Below are positions 1-8,430 of a DNA stretch of 56,008 nucleotides, piece after piece. The stretch is taken from contig JAPDPQ010000033.1 in the NCBI GenBank assembly GCA_034506395.1, positions 1 to 56,008 on the forward strand. The letters are read 5' to 3'. Numbering within the stretch: position 1 is the stretch's first letter; each line of letters starts with the position of its first letter. Both the position numbers and the translations under genes were made by a program. The DNA comes from a candidate division KSB1 bacterium (lineage in GTDB: Bacteria > Zhuqueibacterota > Zhuqueibacteria > Thermofontimicrobiales > Thermofontimicrobiaceae). Under the pieces are notes generated by a model that was not told the DNA's origin, ran no database searches, and saw only the letters and a program-made list of their open reading frames with translations.

Positions 1-1
1 T

Positions 2-73
2 GGCGCCAACAGGATTCCGCTGACATTCCAACAGCGCTCGCAAAATCAGCGGCGCCACGATGGTGGCACATAA
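2..73 (+). CDS. 3' end of an unidentified gene (partial)
   Basis: The frame starting at base 2 is open from the window edge to a TAA at 71-73 and ends in the residues RRHDGGT. The stop sits inside the left arm of the terminator at 69-100, which is where a gene end is expected. Only 23 residues are visible and they match nothing I recognise. The opposite strand is also open here, so the assignment is weak. Confidence 0.3.
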   Translation, partial: GANRIPLTFQQRSQNQRRHDGGT

Positions 74-100
74 AAACCCGAATTAATTCGGGTTTTTATG
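69..100. terminator. 32-bp perfect palindrome, bidirectional terminator
   Basis: Bases 69-100 form a perfect inverted repeat: CATAAAAACCCGAATT followed by its exact reverse complement. The folded RNA has a GC core (CCCG/CGGG) flanked by A5 on the 5' side and T5 on the 3' side, and reads the same in both directions. This fits a Rho-independent terminator for transcripts entering from either side. Confidence 0.75.
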
Positions 101-270
101 ACAATCTTTTCAAAATTCATTTGCCAAACAACAAACAATATTCAATCTCTAATATTCAAGTGGAAAGCCTCAATGACAAACATGTCCTTCCGAAGATTTT
201 TTCGACCAAAAAATGACCTTTTATATTCAGGCTGTTAAGAATTTCAGGCATTAAAATTTGAAAACCATTC

Positions 271-330
271 GGAATTTGTGGTTTGAAATTTATTTGGGAT
301 TTGGGATTTGAGGTTTGTGTTTTGGAATTT
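271..330. repeat. Degenerate TTTGGGAT short tandem repeats
   Basis: The octamer TTTGGGAT and close variants (TTTGAGGT, TTTGTGTT, TTTGGAAT) follow one another across about 60 bp of intergenic DNA. The repeat is imperfect, which suggests an old slippage tract. No role is evident. Confidence 0.5.
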
Positions 331-510
331 CATCCGTTGGGTTGTTTCTATTCATTTGGGAAAATTGATTTATTTCCAAATTTAGAGGTGATTATTCGTA
401 TTCTTTGGTTAAATTAAAATCAATCGATCTTCCCCCCTATTTGTTTTGGATGTTATGAGCCACGGGCTCGGCTTATTTATGGATTGTGCGGATTGAAACT
501 GAGCTGTTTT

Positions 511-616
511 TTCATTGCGAGCGAAACGGAATGGAGCGAAGCAATATCCTGAAGTATTCACACTTAACAACAAGATTGCTTCGCCTCCGCGGATCAGCGG
601 CTTCTCATAATAAGGG
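511..616. repeat. Interspersed-type inverted repeat (GCGAAGCAAT / ATTGCTTCGC)
   Basis: The arms GCGAAGCAAT (536-545) and ATTGCTTCGC (575-584) are exact reverse complements. They are preceded by CATTGCGAGCGAA (513-525). Short palindromic elements with this wording recur in intergenic DNA of several bacterial phyla, as I recall. Only one copy is present in this window, so its dispersed nature is inferred. Confidence 0.5.
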
Positions 617-699
617 GAAAATAGTGTTTCGCAAAAGTTCTGGTTCGCCCTTTTTTTATCATGAATGGAGATAAGGGTTGGCGCCCAAGCAAAAACCGA

Positions 700-2148
700 T
701 TAATCTTTCGAAGCGCCGAACTTAGCTGGGATCTTCACCACCCACGCTGCCCGACACGGCGGGTTCTTTTGCACCGACTCAGGAATATTCACCAAAAATC
801 CCTTGCCCACTTTCTCCCATGTCAATTCTTGATCAACCCCCAGCATCTTCAACTTTGCGCCCTCAGCGGGTTGAATAGAAGAAAGCCAAATTTTTGATGG
901 CGGAGTGGGTTCATCCTCATCCGCCAGGTAAATGGCATAGACTGTCCCGTCTTTTTTCTGGGTCAAACAAACTTTGCCCTCTCGATACGGTTGCAGTGGC
1001 TGGGTCTCGTAAATCGCTTCACCGTTCACTTCAAGCCAGGCGCCAACTCCCTTCAAACGATCGTACGCCGCCTCAGCCCAATCGCCTTCGGGGGAGGGAC
1101 CAATGTTCAGTAGCAAATTTCCACCTTTAGCCACAATTTCCACTAACATGTGGATAAGCTGATGGACTGATTTGTATTGATGATTTTTATTGTACGACCA
1201 TCCCTCGGCCATAGTGATGCAGGACTCCCACGGCACGTTCAATGGCCGATCAGGAATTTTTTGCTCGGGGGTGAGGTAATTCTCGAACTCGCCGCTCACC
1301 CAGCGATCCACGATGATCAAACCAGGCTGATGCTTGCGAGCCATGGCGGCAATGCTAGCCATATCGATATCCTGGTTGTAATCCTTCTTTTTGGCCCAGG
1401 CCTCAAATTCTTTCGGCATATTCTGAAGAGGCCGCACCCAGGCGCCATCCAGCCAGAGGATGTCGATCTTGCCATATCGGGTCATCAGCTCTTCGATCTG
1501 GTCATAGGTAAATGCTTTGAACTTCTGCCAGCGCTCTGGGAATTTGGCGGGGTCGTAATTGACATGGCGATCGGGTGTGGCATAGTAATTCCACCAATAA
1601 TATTCGCTGCTCCAATCGGGCTTGGAGAAATAGACGCCGATCATGAAGCCCTCCTGGCGAAAGGCATCGAACAGCGCTTTGGTGATATCGGCGTTGGGAT
1701 GCGAGTGAAACGGACAATCGGGCGAAGTAATTTTGTAATCGGTGAATTTGGAATCGAACATGCAGAAGCCATCGTGATGCTTGGTGGTAAACACGAGATA
1801 TTTCATGCCTGCCGCTTTGGCTGCCTTCGCCCATCTGGTTGGATCAAATTGGGTGGGATTGAAGGTCTTTTTCAAATTTCGATACTGGCGTTTATATTCC
1901 TCGTAATCATCCACGGGGCGGGTGATCCAGTCCTCCGAGCAGATCGACCAGGATTCCACCACGCCCCACTGACTGTAAGGGCCCCAGTGCATCATCAAGC
2001 CGAATTTCAAGTCCTGCCACTGCTCCAGCTTGTGTTTGATAAGCGGATCCGTGACAGGCACATAATCCCGTTCTGAATGTTGAGCCACTAATATGGAGAA
2101 ACCTCCCAACATCAAAAGTGCATTCATCAGTAAAATATGCTTTACCAT
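700..2148 (-). CDS. Secreted alpha-L-fucosidase (GH29), single-domain
   Basis: The product removes terminal alpha-L-fucose from glycans, probably in the periplasm or outside the cell. The ATG at 2148 is preferred because GGAG lies 6 bases upstream; it gives 482 residues opening with a signal peptide (MVKHILLMNALLMLGG, cleavage near VAQ-HS). GH29 signatures are visible: LKFGLMMHWGPYS near the N-terminus, TTKHHDGFCMFDSKFTDY, and IDILWLDGAW, whose Asp is the expected nucleophile. A conserved late block, GGNLLLNIGPSPEGDW, is also typical. The protein ends soon after the catalytic barrel with a small beta domain. It lies 51 bp downstream of a second, larger GH29 gene on the same strand, so the two probably share a transcript. 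Substrate linkage cannot be read from sequence. Confidence 0.92.
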   Translation of the reverse strand: MVKHILLMNALLMLGGFSILVAQHSERDYVPVTDPLIKHKLEQWQDLKFGLMMHWGPYSQWGVVESWSICSEDWITRPVDDYEEYKRQYRNLKKTFNPTQFDPTRWAKAAKAAGMKYLVFTTKHHDGFCMFDSKFTDYKITSPDCPFHSHPNADITKALFDAFRQEGFMIGVYFSKPDWSSEYYWWNYYATPDRHVNYDPAKFPERWQKFKAFTYDQIEELMTRYGKIDILWLDGAWVRPLQNMPKEFEAWAKKKDYNQDIDMASIAAMARKHQPGLIIVDRWVSGEFENYLTPEQKIPDRPLNVPWESCITMAEGWSYNKNHQYKSVHQLIHMLVEIVAKGGNLLLNIGPSPEGDWAEAAYDRLKGVGAWLEVNGEAIYETQPLQPYREGKVCLTQKKDGTVYAIYLADEDEPTPPSKIWLSSIQPAEGAKLKMLGVDQELTWEKVGKGFLVNIPESVQKNPPCRAAWVVKIPAKFGASKD

Positions 2149-2169
2149 AAAATGCTCCAACTTCTGGAC

Positions 2170-2203
2170 AAGAAACCAGGTTTTTTCAAAGACCTGGTTT
2201 CTT
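2170..2203 (-). promoter_or_regulatory. Intercistronic 12-bp hairpin between the fucosidase genes
   Basis: AAGAAACCAGGT (2170-2181) and ACCTGGTTTCTT (2192-2203) are perfect complements around a 10-base loop. No T-run follows on the minus strand, so it is more likely an mRNA-stability or partial-attenuation element than a strong terminator. It ends about 22 bases before the next start codon. Confidence 0.55.
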
Positions 2204-2211
2204 ATAAATTA

Positions 2212-4263
2212 CTATCTATGAAAAAGAACATTATCAGGCACAAGCTGCTTCTCCATCCCAGCGCCTTTCCAATACACCTTCAAACCATCCCCACCAGTCT
2301 TTTCAAAAAATGTCACTCTGATTGGATGAAATCCAGCCGCCAGGGCGATCACGCCCGATCGTTCCATCATCCCATGCAGACCATCGTTATTCACCACCAG
2401 CTCATCACCGATGAAAAGCTGGCTGCCGTCATCGGAATCGGTGGCGAAGCCATAGACGCCATCGGTCGGAATCTGGATGAAACCTTTATATTCGAATCCA
2501 AAATGCTCCTCGTTCTGGCGGGGGGAGAAATCGAAATTGCGCAGCGTGCCAGTCTTCAGCGGCTGCAATTGGCTGAAATCGGGCAGCCAGTCCCAATCGC
2601 CCTCGAAATAGGCGAATTGAATACCTGGGGCGGGATTGGTCACAGCCGCAGCGGGACGAGGGGCGACCTTCGTGAACGTGGCCTGAACCGCTGCGCTGAC
2701 GGGCTTGTCATCCCGAAAGCAGCGGGCCGAAACCGTGGTCGTCTTGGTCAGGCGAATCGGACCCGTCGCCAAAATGGAATTGGGCTGGGGAATAGTTCCG
2801 TCCAGCGTGTAGCGAATCTGGACGTTCTGCCGATCCGAGCTCATGCTCACTTCGATCTCGTCCACGAAAATGTTGAAATCGGCCTTGATTTCTGGCGGAT
2901 TGTTGATGTCAGGTTTGCCCTCGATCTCCAGCACCACCACGCTATTGATGGTATCGGGCGCCACGGTCGGAACAGCGATCACCAGGGCATCCTCGTCCCG
3001 AGTGACGGCCAATGGAGATCGGCCAGGATCCGAGAGCAAATAGGCATTTTTAGCGGAATTATAGATTCCTGGCACTTCCAATATGCCATCCTCTGGCCAA
3101 TCGAACACATGCAGATAAAGTCGTGTGCCGCCCTCCATGGGCTGCTGGGTGCAGCGACCCCATGCCAGATATTTGAACGGGCTGGCGTGAGTGGCATAGA
3201 TGGCCGAGCCATTGACCTTCATCCATTGGCCAATGGCTTTCAGCCGATCGATGCTCGGTTGCGGGAACAAACCTTCGGCCGTGGGACCAATATTGAGCAG
3301 AAAATTACCGCCTTTGGAAGCAATGTCGGCCAGCATCTGGATCAGCTCTTTGGCGGACTTCCAGTTGTGATCGTTTTTATTGTAGCCCCAATGGTCGTTC
3401 ATGGTCATGCAGGTCTCCCAATCCACGCCAGGCAGACCCGTGGCGGGGATCGTCTGCTCGGGCGTACCGAAATCGCCAGCAAATTCGCCAGCTTGAGTGA
3501 AGCCCTCCATGCCCGATCGGCCAGCGCCCACCCGATTATTGATGATGATATTGGGCTGCAAACTGCGGACGTAATTGTAGAGGTCCTTGCCCCGCTCCTG
3601 GTTCCAGGTGTTCTCCCATTCGCCATCGAACCAGAGCACGCCGATCTCGCCGTAATTTTTCACCAACTCCCGAAGCTGATTCTTCATATGTCGCACGTAG
3701 CGATCGAAATCAGCGCCCTCGGTTGGGCGATCTTTCTCCCAATCCCGTCGGGGCAGATAATCGGGATGATGCCAATCCATGATCGAATGATACCAGCACA
3801 TCTTGAGACCCGCTTTGTGGCAGGCGTCGGATAGCTCCTTCAAAATATCCCGCTGGAACGGGGTGGACATGACATCGAAATCGGTGTATTTGGAATCGAA
3901 CAGGCAGAAGCCATCGTGGTGTTTGGAGGTGATGACGATATATTTCATGCCCGCATCTTTGGCCATCTGCACCCATTCCTCGGCATTGAATTTAACGGGA
4001 TTGAATTGTTGGACGAATTTATCATATTCCTCCAATGGAATCTGAGCCGTGGTACGGATCCACTCGGCATGATCGGTGCGGCCGTTCCATTCGCCCGCAG
4101 GGATGGCGTACAAACCCCAATGAATGAACATGCCGAACCGAGCCTCCCGCCACCATTGCATGCGGGCATCCCGCTCGGCCTGGGATTCGGCCATATAATT
4201 TTTTGTGCCACAGGATAAGAGAAAAATGAGAGAAATTAGAAGTGAAAATTTGAAGATGTTCAT
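2212..4263 (-). CDS. Lipoprotein alpha-L-fucosidase (GH29) with CHB_HEX and PA14 modules
   Basis: This is a 683-residue fucosidase. The N-terminus is a lipoprotein signal with lipobox FLLSC (Cys 18), so it is probably anchored in the outer membrane. The GH29 barrel occupies about residues 30-450, with FGMFIHWGLYAIP, TSKHHDGFCLFDSKYTDF and GVLWFDGEWENTW (Asp nucleophile). It is followed by a chitobiase/hexosaminidase C-terminal-type beta domain (about 465-540, IRYTLDGTIPQ) and a PA14-like module (about 550-680, TDSDDGSQLFIGDELVVNNDG), a domain that often binds glycans. The gene is the first of the two-gene fucosidase unit and has its own upstream promoter (4329-4357). The two enzymes differ in anchoring and accessory domains, which suggests different substrates or locations. 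Confidence 0.92.
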   Translation of the reverse strand: MNIFKFSLLISLIFLLSCGTKNYMAESQAERDARMQWWREARFGMFIHWGLYAIPAGEWNGRTDHAEWIRTTAQIPLEEYDKFVQQFNPVKFNAEEWVQMAKDAGMKYIVITSKHHDGFCLFDSKYTDFDVMSTPFQRDILKELSDACHKAGLKMCWYHSIMDWHHPDYLPRRDWEKDRPTEGADFDRYVRHMKNQLRELVKNYGEIGVLWFDGEWENTWNQERGKDLYNYVRSLQPNIIINNRVGAGRSGMEGFTQAGEFAGDFGTPEQTIPATGLPGVDWETCMTMNDHWGYNKNDHNWKSAKELIQMLADIASKGGNFLLNIGPTAEGLFPQPSIDRLKAIGQWMKVNGSAIYATHASPFKYLAWGRCTQQPMEGGTRLYLHVFDWPEDGILEVPGIYNSAKNAYLLSDPGRSPLAVTRDEDALVIAVPTVAPDTINSVVVLEIEGKPDINNPPEIKADFNIFVDEIEVSMSSDRQNVQIRYTLDGTIPQPNSILATGPIRLTKTTTVSARCFRDDKPVSAAVQATFTKVAPRPAAAVTNPAPGIQFAYFEGDWDWLPDFSQLQPLKTGTLRNFDFSPRQNEEHFGFEYKGFIQIPTDGVYGFATDSDDGSQLFIGDELVVNNDGLHGMMERSGVIALAAGFHPIRVTFFEKTGGDGLKVYWKGAGMEKQLVPDNVLFHR

Positions 4264-4328
4264 CGCTCCCTCGCTTGGTTTGGTTTGACAGGATAAACAG
4301 GATTAACTGGATTGGTTTTTGTGATTGG

Positions 4329-4357
4329 AATTTAAGTGAATTTGAGGGAAAAATCAA
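4329..4357 (-). promoter_or_regulatory. Predicted sigma-70 promoter of the fucosidase unit
   Basis: On the minus strand the -35 is TTGATT (4357-4352), the spacer 17 bp and the -10 TAAATT (4334-4329), about 65 bp upstream of the fucosidase start at 4263. Between them lies a short AGGAT/AACAGGATT-type repeat (about 4289-4316). Confidence 0.5.
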
Positions 4358-4414
4358 GGTAAAATATTGCGCTGAAATTTCTCTATTGATTATTTTTTTC
4401 TGCATTATTATCGC

Positions 4415-4443
4415 TTGACAAAGATGGTAAAATTTGATACGAT
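4415..4443 (+). promoter_or_regulatory. Strong sigma-70-like promoter with no gene directly downstream
   Basis: TTGACA (4415-4420), a 17-bp spacer and TACGAT (4438-4443) on the plus strand match consensus well. No open reading frame follows until 5523. Transcription from here would run into the foldable tandem repeat at 4610-4942. It is divergent from the fucosidase promoter. Confidence 0.5.
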
Positions 4444-4609
4444 ATTTCAAGCTTAGGTTACTACTAAAGTCTACCATATGGATTCGAATAACTTTTTCAC
4501 TCCAAATTTGATCGTTTTCGTTCAGACTGCAATTAGACAACTGTTTAATTGGAGGCCTTGTTTGTTTGACTCAACTTGTTTAACTGATCAACTCATCTAA
4601 CAAAGAAAG

Positions 4610-4942
4610 AAAATCTTATCAACCTTAGAAGCCAAAAAAAGACCGAACATCCATGAAACCTTATTAGCTTATCATTTTTAGATGCAATTTTCGAGAGATC
4701 GAAAATAAGGGAATAAGGTTTATTTAATGGGGTTCGCCCTGGCTACTAAGGCTGTTCTGAAAAATAAGCTAATCAACCCAAGGAAAAATCTTATTGACTT
4801 TAGTAGCCAATGAAAACCAAACCGACCTGAAAGCTTACTAGCTTATTTTGAAAGCTGGTTTTCCTGAGATCGAAAAGAAGGGAAAAGGTTGATCTGATGG
4901 GATTCGCTCTTGCTACTAAGGGTGTTGTGGAAAAATAAGCTT
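4610..4942 (+). repeat. Diverged tandem duplication with conserved fold (possible ncRNA)
   Basis: Two units, 4610-4771 and 4785-4942, align along their whole length despite many substitutions. Each is closed by a long-range stem: CCTTAGAAGCC (4623-4633) with GGCTACTAAGG (4741-4751) in unit 1, and CTTTAGTAGCC (4798-4808) with TGCTACTAAGG (4911-4921) in unit 2. The single A:A mismatch in the unit 1 stem is a T-A pair in unit 2. Unit 1 also has an 8-bp hairpin with a GAGA loop (4687-4706), and both units end in AAAATAAGCT. There is no reading frame. The element could be a non-coding RNA, a mobile-element remnant or a mRNA leader. Confidence 0.55.
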
Positions 4943-5455
4943 ATTTCGCTCAAAAAAATTATAGCTGAGCGTTGCAGCAAAGAACAGGAGTTGCTATAGA
5001 CATTGCTTTAGCGATACTGACAGGCAGTTACGAGCTGGCTGAAAAGACAGGATTACTCGCTTACATCAAAAGCATGGGTGAACAAACATTTGATGCCTGA
5101 TTCGACTGACTGATTCTATTGATTGGAGCGACAAAATCAGTTGAAAGCGCTGAATTGATTGAATGTCATAATAAATTATGAGCCATTCAGTTTATGGCGG
5201 AAGCTTTTAGATGATCAGGGAATTGGATAATTGCGTGGTATTGCTTGCTTACTTCACTCAACTCACTTCGCCACTCAACTGAATCAACTCTCTCAAAAAC
5301 CAATAAGCCCGATTAACTTTATGAGCCAAGGCAAATAAACCACCCGTCGAAGATGCTGTTCCGAAAGCAGCGGCCTAACCAAACAAACCTATCAATTTTT
5401 TTGTGAAATCAAATTAAAAAGATCAGGTCGGTTTCAGATAGGAGATCAAATAATT
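4943..5455. other. Gene-free spacer before the amylase gene
   Basis: No frame with a ribosome site or family match is visible. The stretch is AT-rich, with a CAACTC-rich low-complexity patch around 5255-5300. A transcript from 4415 could extend through it to the amylase gene, but a separate promoter sits just before that gene. Confidence 0.5.
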
Positions 5456-5483
5456 TTGACATTTGGTTCTTTTTGATTATATT
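5456..5483 (+). promoter_or_regulatory. Predicted sigma-70 promoter of the amylase gene
   Basis: TTGACA (5456-5461), a 16-bp spacer and TATATT (5478-5483) lie about 40 bp upstream of the start codon at 5523. Both hexamers are near consensus. Confidence 0.6.
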
Positions 5484-5522
5484 CTCGATGAGGCCACTTA
5501 AATAAATAACCAGAGGTGAACC

Positions 5523-8309
5523 ATGAGAACCTTGATTATTAGAATGATGATATTTTTGGTTGCTGAATTTTATCACGTTGCGGCCCAACAGCCCATAAAC
5601 TTCAGGCTCGCCACAGTGTCGCCAGCCAAATCCGTTCATGTGGTTGGAGATTTCAACGGATGGTCGCGGACCAGCATGCCAATGGCCGATCCGGATGGCG
5701 ATGGGATTTGGGAAGCAAGCATCCAACTTGCCCCTGGAGTATATCAATATCGCTATTTAATCGATGAAGTAATCTGGATTAAAGATCCAGCGAATCCAGT
5801 TTGGGATGGTGAACATAGCAATTCGGTGCTTTCAGTTGCGGATCCAGAAATGCCGCGGCTAAAGATCCTTCGACCTATTTATGGTGAACGCTTTGTCAAT
5901 GAGCCGATTGAAATCGCGCTTCAATATATCGATGGCAAAGGGCAGTACGGTTTGGATTTGGCGGCGACTCGGGTGCTCATCAACGGTCAGCCGATAAAAT
6001 TTAATTTTAACATAAAAACCAATAAGATTGAGTGTCGCGTACAGGGGATGGATGATGGGGAATATGAATTAGAGATCAGCGCTGCGGATCGAGCTGGCAA
6101 TGCAGCAGCCCCAATTCGCTCATTTTTTTGGGTGAACCAGCATAATCAATCCCCTTCTTTGGATGCTGGCCACACCATGATTGCTTGGATCAATCATCCA
6201 GTGACGCTGGATCAATGGGTGGGAGGAGATCCGGATAATGATCCTATCCGGCATTACCAATGGAAATTGCTTGCGAAGCCAATCGGAAGCAGGGCGAAAT
6301 TGAATCGCTCTGGAATTCCTTTTCCATCCTTTAAGCCAGATAAAATCGGCCGCTATGTGTTTTCGCTTCGGATCAGCGATGGTCGTCTCTGGAGCAACAT
6401 CGACAGCGTTGATGTTTTCGCATTTAGTCAGCAAGATCTTCCAGTCCAATTTCAGTTATCAGAATCAGCAGTCTTAGCCCACTATCAAACTTCCATTCGC
6501 ACTGCGGCGGTGGCTGGCGAATTCAACCGATGGTCCGCTACCGCCAATCCCATGAATGATCGGGATCATGATGGGGTTTGGACCGCCTGGCTGGACCTTG
6601 ATCCTGGGGAGTACGAGTACAAATTCGTAGTGAATGACAGCCTCTGGCTTCCTGATCCGGAAAATCCTCGTCAGGTCCCTGATGGTTGGAATGGACTAAA
6701 CTCCATTTTTACCGTATCCTCTTATCGCCCAACTGCCAGAGCCAACGCCAAATTGCTCCCTGGCAAAATCATCATCGACGCATCAGCCAGTAGCAGTCCC
6801 TTGGGTAAATCACTTGGTTTCTCCTGGATCCAGGATATCAAAAACCCCAAGAGATTCTCTCTCTCTGCGGCCGAAATGCTGGCATTTCCGATCCCCCATC
6901 AACCCGGAAATTACTACTTTTATTTGGTGGCGACCGATGAGCATGGAGGAAGCGATTTGCAGAAATTAGTGCTATCAGTCGATCGAGACTTGGTGCGCAT
7001 CCAGGGTTACGGGGATTCGCCCGATTGGGCGAGAGATGCGATCATTTATGAGATTTTTGTCCGTCAGTTCACCCCCAGCAGGGATCTTCAGGGCGTCATA
7101 AAAAAGCTCGATTATTTGAAAGACTTGGGGGTCAATTGTATTTGGTTAATGCCAATTTGGGAAGGACCGACTCGTCATGGCTATGGCCCAAGCGATTTCT
7201 TTCAAATTGAATCCGATTATGGGACGCTGGAGGATTTCAAATCGCTGGTTAAGGCGGCTCACGACGCTGGCATCAAAATCATTCTCGATTTCATCGCCAA
7301 TCACACTTCCGACCAGCATCCGTATTTTCTCGCTGCCTATCATTCCCCTTTATCTCCATTTCGGGACTGGTTTCGCTGGCGATCAGATAAAAAGCGCAGC
7401 TATTATGCTTACGAGTTTCATAATGACTGGGACACGCTCCCGAATCTGAATTACGAGAATCCAAATGTCCGGCAGTATATATTAAGTGCGGCGAACTACT
7501 GGGCATCGTTGGGGGTAGATGGTTTCCGTTGCGATGTGGCCTGGGGTGTTCCCCACGATTTCTGGAAGGTTTTTCGTCGGTCTTTGAAAAAAAATTACCC
7601 CGATTTGTTGTTGATCGATGAGGTGCTTCCACGGTCGCCCGCTTATCATCGCGATCAATTTGATATGTCGTATGACACCGATTTCTACGGCAATCTGCTC
7701 GATGTGATGCGCAAGCAAAAGCCGCTTCCAGCCATTGATTATGGGCTGAATAAGACAAAAAAGAACTACCCTGAGGAAGCGCTGGATTTTCGATATATGG
7801 AAAATCATGATATGGAGCGATTCATCACTCAGTTTGGATTGAACAAGACCAAATTGGCAGCAGCGCTGCTCTTGACAATCCCAGGCACGCCGCTGATCTA
7901 TTACGGACAGGAACAGGGATTGGCTGACAAAACTGCTCCTATGGATTGGCAACGGGCCAAGACCGATCTTTTCCAATTTTATCGAAAGCTCATCCATCTT
8001 CGTCGCAGTCATCTTTGTCTGCGCCGCGGCGATATGATGAAGTTAGCAACAAATGCGGAACTGGATGTCTACGCTTATCTCCGCAAGCATGGACAGGACC
8101 AGGTGTTAGTGGTGCTAAACTTTAGCGACTCGAATCGAGATTGTTTAATCACCCTACCTTCCGACGTGATCAAGCAAGTGAAACAGCCATGGCTTCGGCT
8201 GGAAAATTCGATCACTGGTGAGCCAATGCAATTGCCAATTATTGCTGGCGATCAAATTCGGCTCCAAATGACCCCTGAAACGCCCTATGTTTTCGTGATG
8301 AACGAATAA
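5523..8309 (+). CDS. Secreted GH13 alpha-amylase-family enzyme with two N-terminal CBM48/AMPK-type modules
   Basis: The 928-residue product should hydrolyse or transfer alpha-1,4/1,6-glucans outside the cytoplasm. The start follows AGAGGTG by 4 bases and opens a signal peptide (to about residue 21). Two glycogen-binding-like E-set modules are visible: residues about 24-110 (VVGDFNGWSRTSMPMADPDGDG) split as VHVVGDFNGWS and DPDGDGIWEAS, and about 310-400 (VAGEFNRWSATANPM, DHDGVWTAWLDL). An Ig/PKD-like stretch lies between them. The GH13 barrel begins near residue 500 (DAIIYEIFVRQF). The catalytic set is present: Asp 671 in GFRCDVAW (nucleophile), Glu 700 in LLIDEVLP (acid/base) and Asp 763 in YMENHDMERF. 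The layout resembles neopullulanase/cyclomaltodextrinase-type enzymes. The next gene, 121 bp downstream, may be co-transcribed. Confidence 0.92.
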   Translation: MRTLIIRMMIFLVAEFYHVAAQQPINFRLATVSPAKSVHVVGDFNGWSRTSMPMADPDGDGIWEASIQLAPGVYQYRYLIDEVIWIKDPANPVWDGEHSNSVLSVADPEMPRLKILRPIYGERFVNEPIEIALQYIDGKGQYGLDLAATRVLINGQPIKFNFNIKTNKIECRVQGMDDGEYELEISAADRAGNAAAPIRSFFWVNQHNQSPSLDAGHTMIAWINHPVTLDQWVGGDPDNDPIRHYQWKLLAKPIGSRAKLNRSGIPFPSFKPDKIGRYVFSLRISDGRLWSNIDSVDVFAFSQQDLPVQFQLSESAVLAHYQTSIRTAAVAGEFNRWSATANPMNDRDHDGVWTAWLDLDPGEYEYKFVVNDSLWLPDPENPRQVPDGWNGLNSIFTVSSYRPTARANAKLLPGKIIIDASASSSPLGKSLGFSWIQDIKNPKRFSLSAAEMLAFPIPHQPGNYYFYLVATDEHGGSDLQKLVLSVDRDLVRIQGYGDSPDWARDAIIYEIFVRQFTPSRDLQGVIKKLDYLKDLGVNCIWLMPIWEGPTRHGYGPSDFFQIESDYGTLEDFKSLVKAAHDAGIKIILDFIANHTSDQHPYFLAAYHSPLSPFRDWFRWRSDKKRSYYAYEFHNDWDTLPNLNYENPNVRQYILSAANYWASLGVDGFRCDVAWGVPHDFWKVFRRSLKKNYPDLLLIDEVLPRSPAYHRDQFDMSYDTDFYGNLLDVMRKQKPLPAIDYGLNKTKKNYPEEALDFRYMENHDMERFITQFGLNKTKLAAALLLTIPGTPLIYYGQEQGLADKTAPMDWQRAKTDLFQFYRKLIHLRRSHLCLRRGDMMKLATNAELDVYAYLRKHGQDQVLVVLNFSDSNRDCLITLPSDVIKQVKQPWLRLENSITGEPMQLPIIAGDQIRLQMTPETPYVFVMNE

Positions 8310-8430
8310 TAGTAATGGGGGACGATTGATTCTGTACGATTAATTTGAAGGGAAACTCATTGAGATTCAACTACATTATCTCGTAGGGGGAGATGATTAT
8401 TTAATTTTATAACTTTCGTGAGTATCTAAA

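Larger units (their letters stand above)
101..699. other. Gene-free AT-rich spacer with two repeat patches
   Basis: I see no supportable gene here. Short open frames at 486-674 and 661-897 lack ribosome sites and have atypical composition. The stretch contains a degenerate TTTGGGAT-type patch at 271-330 and an inverted repeat built on GCGAAGCAAT at 511-616, both listed separately. Confidence 0.6.

Noticed and set aside
1177..2076. Plus-strand frame of 299 codons opposite the other fucosidase gene
   Set aside because: Same reason: antisense shadow without a ribosome site or recognisable domain.
2137..3834. Plus-strand open frame of 565 codons opposite the larger fucosidase gene
   Set aside because: It is antisense to a clear GH29 gene, its translation has no family pattern, and long antisense frames are expected from the codon bias here.
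4289..4316. AGGATAAACAGGATTAACTGGATT tract (about 11-bp period) read as a CRISPR or iteron array
   Set aside because: Only three degenerate units, no spacers and no replication or cas gene nearby. It looks like a simple short repeat in the fucosidase leader.
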